The notes under the pieces were generated by a model. That model was not told the DNA's origin. It worked only from the letters and a program-made list of their open reading frames with translations, and ran no database searches. Of a stretch of DNA of 10,929 nucleotides, positions 6,629 to 10,929 are shown piece by piece (within the stretch, counting starts at the first letter, position 1; the number at the start of each line of letters is the position of its first letter). Source of the stretch: Candidatus Hodarchaeota archaeon (GTDB taxonomy: Archaea > Asgardarchaeota > Heimdallarchaeia > Hodarchaeales > YT1-039); assembly GCA_016840025.1 (NCBI GenBank), contig JAEOTF010000382.1, positions 1-10,929 of the forward strand, given 5' to 3'. A program made the position numbers and the translations under genes.

Positions 6629-7255
6629 ATGGATTCATTAAATGATTACCTCCAACCGACTTACTTTATCGATTTTAATTCCGATATTGTCCATAATCTT
6701 GCTGAAGAACTTAAAGAGGGAGTCAATGGAGAAGTTGAATTAGCAAAAAAGATCTTTGAACATGTTCGTGACAACATTAAGTACTCAATTGAGATTTTTC
6801 GGCATAATTTTGATGCGTCAGATTTTAAAGCAAGTACTACAATTATAAAGGGGAAGGGGTTTTGTATACCCAAATCTATAACCCTAGTAGCATTACTCAG
6901 AGCAGTTTCCATTCCTGCAAGGCTTCATTTTGCAGATATCATCAATCATCGTTCTCTCCCCTATATACAGGAATGGATGGGTACAAATATTTTTATTTAC
7001 CATACGTATGTCGAAATCTATCTGAATGACAATTGGATTAAAGTTACTCCATCGTTCGAGACAGTATTATGTAAGAGACATAATCTTCCTGTATGTGATT
7101 TCGACGGTATAAATGACGCTATATTTCAACCTTATGATAACTTAGGAAGACCATTTGTTGAATATGTTAAAGATAGAGGAACTGCAGCTGATCTTCCTTA
7201 TCAAGAAATAATTGAAACGTTTGAAAAGGATTATGGAAAATTAAAGCATGTTTAG
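6629..7255 (+). CDS. Transglutaminase-like superfamily protein
   Basis: This protein of 208 residues has the transglutaminase-like (papain-fold) core. An N-terminal helical region (about 35-52, AKKIFEHVRDNIKY) is followed by the cysteine motif GKGFCIPKSITLVALLRA (C79), then IYHTYVEIYLNDNWIKVTPSF with the catalytic-type histidine H125. The Asp usual in the VDPT segment is Thr here (T140), a form I recall in a widespread prokaryotic subfamily that ends, as here, with FDGxxDAxFQPYD and EYVKDRG. Members may be proteases, amidases or crosslinkers; the reaction is not known. There is no signal peptide, so it is probably cytoplasmic. The start has GGTGA seven bases upstream. It follows the methyltransferase by 42 nt on the same strand and is probably cotranscribed, though an AT-rich patch (ATTAATTTA, about 6608-6616) might serve as its own promoter. 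Confidence 0.85.
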   Translation: MDSLNDYLQPTYFIDFNSDIVHNLAEELKEGVNGEVELAKKIFEHVRDNIKYSIEIFRHNFDASDFKASTTIIKGKGFCIPKSITLVALLRAVSIPARLHFADIINHRSLPYIQEWMGTNIFIYHTYVEIYLNDNWIKVTPSFETVLCKRHNLPVCDFDGINDAIFQPYDNLGRPFVEYVKDRGTAADLPYQEIIETFEKDYGKLKHV

Positions 7256-7299
7256 GATTAATTCCAATGGTTTACATATTCACATCCATTTTCTTAATT

Positions 7300-7563
7300 T
7301 CATTTATAGACACTCTTTCTATGCCCAATTCTTAAAATCACTGTTTTATTATCCTCAATGTCAAAAACTACTCGATATTCCCCCACCCGAAAACGATAGG
7401 TTCCAATCTTTGGATTTGTTAGTTTTCGAGCGAATTTTATAGGATCATTAACCAACTCTTTTAATTTCTCTGCAATTTTTTGACGTTGTTCTTTTTCTAT
7501 GCTATTAAAATCTTTCACTGCTCTATTTGTGAGAACTATCTTGTATCTAGATGAGTTCGTCAA
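7300..7563 (-). CDS. RelE/ParE-family toxin
   Basis: This is a small basic protein of the RelE superfamily, which in characterised members cuts mRNA in the ribosome. With the TTG start at 7563 it has 87 residues, the usual length. The pattern is typical: YKIVLTNRAVKDF at the N-terminus, a helical pair with EKLKELVNDP, RKLTNPKIGTYRFRVGEYRVVFDI (R57, R59, R64 are the likely RNA-contacting positions), and the end motif ILRIGHRKSVYK with H81, R82 and Y86. The frame is open further upstream to a Met at 7629, but that stretch lies inside the antitoxin gene out of frame and does not resemble RelE. The TTG start overlaps the antitoxin end by 17 nt, as expected for a coupled pair. Motifs look intact, so it is probably active. 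Confidence 0.88.
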   Translation of the reverse strand: MTNSSRYKIVLTNRAVKDFNSIEKEQRQKIAEKLKELVNDPIKFARKLTNPKIGTYRFRVGEYRVVFDIEDNKTVILRIGHRKSVYK

Positions 7564-7747
7564 GATATTGCACTCTACCTTCCTTATAATCTTTCCTTGC
7601 TTCTTGGATTGATTTGAGATAATCCTCACTTGTCAAAGCTAATATATCTTCTAAAAGGTCTTCCATTGTATCTCTAACCGTTTCTGAAATTAATTCCCGT
7701 AATTCCTCGACACTTAATTCAGTAACTTTAATCCCTATATTAGTCAC
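7547..7747 (-). CDS. RelB-like antitoxin of the RelE-type toxin
   Basis: This is a 66-residue acidic, mostly helical protein directly upstream of the RelE-type toxin gene. It starts MTNIGIKVTELSVEELREL, continues through an acidic DTMEDLLEDIL helix, and ends EDYLKSIQEARKDYKEGRVQYLDEL. That last pattern is characteristic of RelB-like antitoxins, whose C-terminal helix wraps the toxin. The start is GTG at 7747, with AGGAA immediately before it, too close for an ideal ribosome site. The start region is part of a 31-bp tandem duplication, so the same GTG context occurs 32 bases upstream at 7779, where it opens a short frame of 11 codons. Antitoxin with toxin probably represses its own promoter. 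The assignment rests on gene order and C-terminal pattern. Confidence 0.8.
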   Translation of the reverse strand: MTNIGIKVTELSVEELRELISETVRDTMEDLLEDILALTSEDYLKSIQEARKDYKEGRVQYLDELI

Positions 7748-7794
7748 TTCCTATTGAGCACTTTCCCTATATTAGTCACTTCCTATTGAGCACT
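7732..7794 (-). repeat. 31-bp perfect tandem direct repeat across the antitoxin start
   Basis: Copy 1 (7732-7762) and copy 2 (7764-7794) are identical over 31 bp, separated by one T, a period of 32. Copy 1 contains the antitoxin GTG start and its first six codons. Because 32 is not a multiple of three, the second copy puts the same start in another frame, producing an 11-codon frame (7779 to 7744) whose TGA overlaps the real GTG. No other copy occurs in the window. Confidence 0.9.
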
Positions 7795-7799
7795 GCTAA

Positions 7800-7807
7800 G
7801 TTATAAA
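7800..7807 (-). promoter_or_regulatory. TATA box for the antitoxin-toxin operon
   Basis: TTTATAAC on the minus strand is preceded by a purine-rich GTAAAGG resembling a BRE. The predicted transcript start lies near 7778-7780, within the upstream repeat copy and next to its GTG. The antitoxin leader would then be about 32 nt, equal to one repeat unit. Confidence 0.45.
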
Positions 7808-7852
7808 CCTTTACATCCTTTTTTCTTTATGTAATATTTAGGTTCTTCAGGT

Positions 7853-7889
7853 TATTTCTGCGAATTTCATCACGTTAATTTCAGAAATA
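7853..7889. promoter_or_regulatory. Inverted repeat in divergent promoter region
   Basis: TATTTCTG (7853-7860) and CAGAAATA (7882-7889) are perfect 8-bp inverted repeats 21 bp apart, in the 239-bp gap between the divergent antitoxin and protease genes. The half-site centres are about 29 bp apart, nearly three helical turns, so a regulator site is conceivable. AT-rich sequence makes this weak. The remaining gap (7808-7986) holds AT-rich sequence, including ATATTATAAC near 7887-7896 as a possible protease TATA box, and no gene. Confidence 0.25.
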
Positions 7890-7972
7890 TTATAACTGTA
7901 CAAATTTTCCTATTTCTCTATTGATTAATTTCCTTCTCTGGAAGGAGATGGGTTTGGATTATCAATCCTCTT

Positions 7973-7976
7973 GAGG
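7973..7976 (+). promoter_or_regulatory. Shine-Dalgarno fixing the TTG start of the protease
   Basis: GAGG ends ten bases before the TTG at 7987, just after the in-frame stop TGA at 7972-7974. No ATG lies between that stop and the signal peptide, and the next in-frame ATG (8050) would remove most of the signal sequence, so TTG is the best start. Confidence 0.55.
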
Positions 7977-7986
7977 CGAATACATT

Positions 7987-10929
7987 TTGAAATCTCAACA
8001 AGCATTATTATGGTCTCTGAGCTTTTTCACAATTCTTCTTGTATCTATTATGAATCCGATTTATGTCTTTTCCGATATCATGGATAAATCTGACAAATCT
8101 CAATCCGATGAGTTGTTAGATAATTCTTCAACCATATATAACCAGATTGATCCTATAAATCCTCTAACGTCAAATGGTGACTCATTATTGGATCCCTTTA
8201 GGAATGATGAGAATAATAAAACTCCTAAATACCATGAATTTGCTGAAATGAAAGAAAATGAACTAATTAATAAATATAAAAACTCAAAAATCTTTTCAAC
8301 CACATTAAATTCGCAATTTGAAAAAACCACGGCTCCTTTGCGGACTATGGTAAAATTTTCAAGTAATGAAAAAATGGAACAGGCACTTAACACTTTAAAA
8401 CAAATGAATCTCACCCCTACAGCCTATCCTACGTTGAATTACATTAGTTTGGAAGCTCCATCCGATAAAATTCAATTTATTGCTTCTCTGCCTGGCGTAT
8501 TAAATATCAGTGAGGATAAATACTTCCAAGTTCTAAACCTAGATGAATTCAACTCTGTAGGTATTGCAGAGTGGTATTCTTCGGAAGTTAGCATTGGTGC
8601 TCGTGTAATGCATGATTTAGGATATACAGGGGAAGGAATTATTGTTTGCGTCATTGATACGGGAATAGATAGTAGTCATCCTGATCTACCAAAGGTTATA
8701 CTAGAGCAATCGTTCATTGACTATGATTTCGATGGTAATCCTGATGATGATGCAATGGATGCAGTGGGACATGGAACACATGTTGCTGGGACAATCGCAG
8801 GTAATGGGACACAGATTGGTATGGCTCCTAATGCTTGGCTTGCCAATGCACGCGCGCTCGATGATATTGGATATGCTTATGTTTCTTGGGTTGTCTCAGC
8901 TATTGATTGGGCTTTACAAAATGATGTAGATGTTATTTCTATGTCTATAGGATGGGAGATTTATTATGAAGAATTTGGTCAGGTTCTAATGGACGCAGTA
9001 AATATAGCTTGGGAGGCAGGGGCTGTGGTTACTATTAGTGCAGGAAATTCTGGCCCCGAATATTCAACTTGCGGCTCTCCAGGGATGGCATCTAAAATTA
9101 TTACTGTAGGCGCTAGTGATTCCTATGAGATGGTCGTTGATTGGAGTTCACGGGGTCCCTCGTTTTGGGGAATTGTTGACCCCGATATCGTCGCCCCTGG
9201 TGATTCTATCTTCAGTACTGTTCCCAATAATGGATATGCGGTTTACTCTGGAACCAGTATGGCTGCTCCACATGTTGCTGGAGCTGCTGCTTTATTATTA
9301 GAAGCTCATCCTAATGCAACCCCAGATGAAGTCAAAATCAATTTATTAGCCAATTCTATGGATATAGGATTAGAATCAAATATTCAAGGTGAGGGATTAA
9401 TAAATGTGGAAACCGCACATGCTAATTGGGAAAACAATACTGCATTAATGTTTCCAAGTCATCACCAGATGTCTCTTTCTCCTGAGGAAGTAGGATTTTT
9501 CTACACTGAAATTTTATCGACAATCGCTATTGATTCCACACTATCAGTTACCGGAAACCTTTCTACCATTCTTTCCTTGAACCCAACAACAGTGAGTGGG
9601 GTTGGTTTAATCCTAATTGAAAGTGAGCTTATTATCCCATCTCGTGGGAGAGCAGTTGAAGGAGATACTTATATTGGGACAATATCTTTAGCTAATCCTG
9701 CCTTATCTGTTCCTTTGTCAATAACAGTTAAAGAGCCTCAAAATGATCTTGGGCTTGGAATCGATGCAGGAGATATTATTCCTGTGGCGTTACCGCTCAT
9801 CTCGGGGAATTATACAGGAGAAATCCAAGGAAGTGATAATGATTTTTACGAATTGCAGGCTCTCCAGGGAGAGACTTATATTATTGAAATGCAACCGCTT
9901 TATTATGATTCGGATTTTGATTTAATTCTCTTAGATGAAAATGGCACCACGCTCGCTTATTCAGGTGAGTGGCGGGATGATCCTGAGCAAATCAGCTTTC
10001 TTGCTGAATATGATGGATCTTATTTTATCTATGTTATGAAAAGTTCAGGAGAAGGTCAGTACTCTCTCTATTTGGACACAGGTGAATTTTTATCTCCTTC
10101 TGCTTACTTCACAGGTGTTTTTGATGATTCTGCTAATGATACTCATCTAATCATTCAAGCTGAAATTAATGTGACCACAAGTGGACAGTTTGATATTGTT
10201 CTTGAAGCCTTATCTCAAAACATGCCAGCTCCCACTTATTTATCCGCTTATCGCCTGTTTCCCTTTGTATTTGCTAATGGAAACGTGACATTGTATCTTA
10301 CCTCAGGCATTCACATGATTGACATTCCAATACCTGGAGAATTAGTATTTCAACAGTTTTACAATGGAAGCTTTGTTGTAGGCGGGATTTTCATTGGTGA
10401 TCCTACTACCTATACAATCCTAGATGAGAAATTCTCTTGCCATATAACGGATTCATATGTCTATACTGACTTTCCTGCCCCACTGACTTACATTGATCTA
10501 ACATCTCTCACTTCTATAGCCGAGGATATTAATGTCGATGGTTTATATGATCATATTCTTTACAAAATGGATGTGGTTGTCGAAGCACGGACTGAAGCAT
10601 ATATCGATACATGGCCTATATGGGTAAATGAAAGCAAGCGTTCCGTTGGTGCTAATTCTTCAAGTAATTACTTCACTGATGATACTTATTTCACTACAGC
10701 GGGGATTTACGAATTTGAAGTTTATATTGATGGTTCAGGAATAGCTACATTAGGCGAAGATGGCCCTTATCTAACAACTTGGGTAATCACTTCTTGGGAT
10801 GAGAAGTATCCAATCTGGGTCTGGCACTATACAGATGCCTATCAAGCTGTAAATTTCACTACTCGTGCTCTTCAACTTGGTTATACACTCAATTCTATTA
10901 CCGATTATGGAGAAGATTCGGATTCTGAC
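7987..10929 (+). CDS. Secreted subtilisin-like serine protease with PPC-like and further beta domains (3' truncated)
   Basis: This is an S8-family protease, open to the right edge after 981 residues. An N-terminal signal peptide (about 5-28) is followed by a polar linker and an I9-like inhibitory propeptide (about 119-180), then the catalytic domain (about 196-460). The triad is Asp224 in VIDTGID, His262 in GHGTHVAG and Ser424 in GTSMAAPHVAG, with oxyanion Asn354 in SAGNSGP, so it should be active after propeptide removal. An Asp-rich loop just before His262 may bind calcium. Next comes a beta-rich region, a PPC-like domain (about 607-697, with GSDNDFYEL, DFDLILLDENG and GSYFIYV), and further beta modules, one beginning DINVDGLYDHILYKMDVVV. 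Many N-x-S/T sites fit an extracellular glycoprotein. It probably processes proteins at or outside the cell surface; any C-terminal anchor lies beyond the window. The start is TTG at 7987. Confidence 0.93.
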   Translation, partial: MKSQQALLWSLSFFTILLVSIMNPIYVFSDIMDKSDKSQSDELLDNSSTIYNQIDPINPLTSNGDSLLDPFRNDENNKTPKYHEFAEMKENELINKYKNSKIFSTTLNSQFEKTTAPLRTMVKFSSNEKMEQALNTLKQMNLTPTAYPTLNYISLEAPSDKIQFIASLPGVLNISEDKYFQVLNLDEFNSVGIAEWYSSEVSIGARVMHDLGYTGEGIIVCVIDTGIDSSHPDLPKVILEQSFIDYDFDGNPDDDAMDAVGHGTHVAGTIAGNGTQIGMAPNAWLANARALDDIGYAYVSWVVSAIDWALQNDVDVISMSIGWEIYYEEFGQVLMDAVNIAWEAGAVVTISAGNSGPEYSTCGSPGMASKIITVGASDSYEMVVDWSSRGPSFWGIVDPDIVAPGDSIFSTVPNNGYAVYSGTSMAAPHVAGAAALLLEAHPNATPDEVKINLLANSMDIGLESNIQGEGLINVETAHANWENNTALMFPSHHQMSLSPEEVGFFYTEILSTIAIDSTLSVTGNLSTILSLNPTTVSGVGLILIESELIIPSRGRAVEGDTYIGTISLANPALSVPLSITVKEPQNDLGLGIDAGDIIPVALPLISGNYTGEIQGSDNDFYELQALQGETYIIEMQPLYYDSDFDLILLDENGTTLAYSGEWRDDPEQISFLAEYDGSYFIYVMKSSGEGQYSLYLDTGEFLSPSAYFTGVFDDSANDTHLIIQAEINVTTSGQFDIVLEALSQNMPAPTYLSAYRLFPFVFANGNVTLYLTSGIHMIDIPIPGELVFQQFYNGSFVVGGIFIGDPTTYTILDEKFSCHITDSYVYTDFPAPLTYIDLTSLTSIAEDINVDGLYDHILYKMDVVVEARTEAYIDTWPIWVNESKRSVGANSSSNYFTDDTYFTTAGIYEFEVYIDGSGIATLGEDGPYLTTWVITSWDEKYPIWVWHYTDAYQAVNFTTRALQLGYTLNSITDYGEDSDSD

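Noticed and set aside
7248..7442. Small plus-strand ORF overlapping the end of the transglutaminase-like gene
   Set aside because: It lies antisense to the well-supported RelE-type toxin gene and has no recognisable protein pattern or ribosome site.
7732..7794. Tandem repeat as a CRISPR fragment
   Set aside because: There are only two copies separated by one base, with no spacers and no cas genes.
8100..8654. Two minus-strand ORFs opposite the protease N-terminal region
   Set aside because: They are antisense to the continuous protease frame carrying the propeptide and catalytic Asp region, with unnatural composition.
8717..9925. Three short plus-strand ORFs within the protease gene
   Set aside because: They are out-of-frame shadows of the S8 and PPC coding region; the Met-rich composition of the first comes from GATGAT-type codons read in another frame.

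Overview
The window is about 11 kb of AT-rich, gene-dense DNA that looks archaeal. AT-rich TATA-like boxes lie about 25 nt upstream of plausible transcript starts, and many starts have Shine-Dalgarno sites of the GGTGA/GAGG type. The gene content also fits: a eukaryote-like PPP phosphatase, an archaeal RelE-type toxin, and surface proteins with signal peptides and C-terminal anchors. An Asgard-like (Promethearchaeota) or related archaeon is my best guess, but no rRNA or marker gene is present to prove it.

Layout. (1) 1-897 (+): 3' part of a metal-dependent Ser/Thr phosphatase of the PPP family, cut by the left edge. (2) 989-1823 (-): a HEPN/MNT (HepT/MntA-like) toxin-antitoxin pair. Its HEPN gene appears to carry a one-base frameshift in an A6 run just after the start codon. 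(3) 2070-4114 (+): a two-gene ABC-2 exporter operon, ATPase then permease. (4) 4196-4900 (-): a secreted, membrane-anchored DNRLRE-type surface protein. It has an intrinsic-terminator-like hairpin downstream and a perfect 11-bp-arm palindrome over its probable promoter. (5) 5051-7255 (+): an N6-adenine-type DNA methyltransferase followed by a transglutaminase-like protein. (6) 7300-7747 (-): a RelE-type toxin and its small antitoxin, with a 31-bp tandem duplication over the antitoxin start. (7) 7987-10929 (+): a very long secreted subtilisin-like protease (signal peptide, I9-like propeptide, S8 domain, PPC-like domain, further beta-rich repeats) that runs off the right edge.

How the parts relate. 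Two toxin-antitoxin modules and an apparently solitary DNA methyltransferase within 7 kb give the stretch an accessory or defence-island flavour, mixed with cell-surface genes (exporter, anchored surface protein, protease). No transposase, integrase, tRNA or CRISPR array was seen. I did not find a clearly new system. The points most worth following are the frameshifted HEPN toxin, the loss of its usual modifiable tyrosine, and the duplicated leader of the RelE-antitoxin gene, which creates a short upstream reading frame overlapping the antitoxin start.
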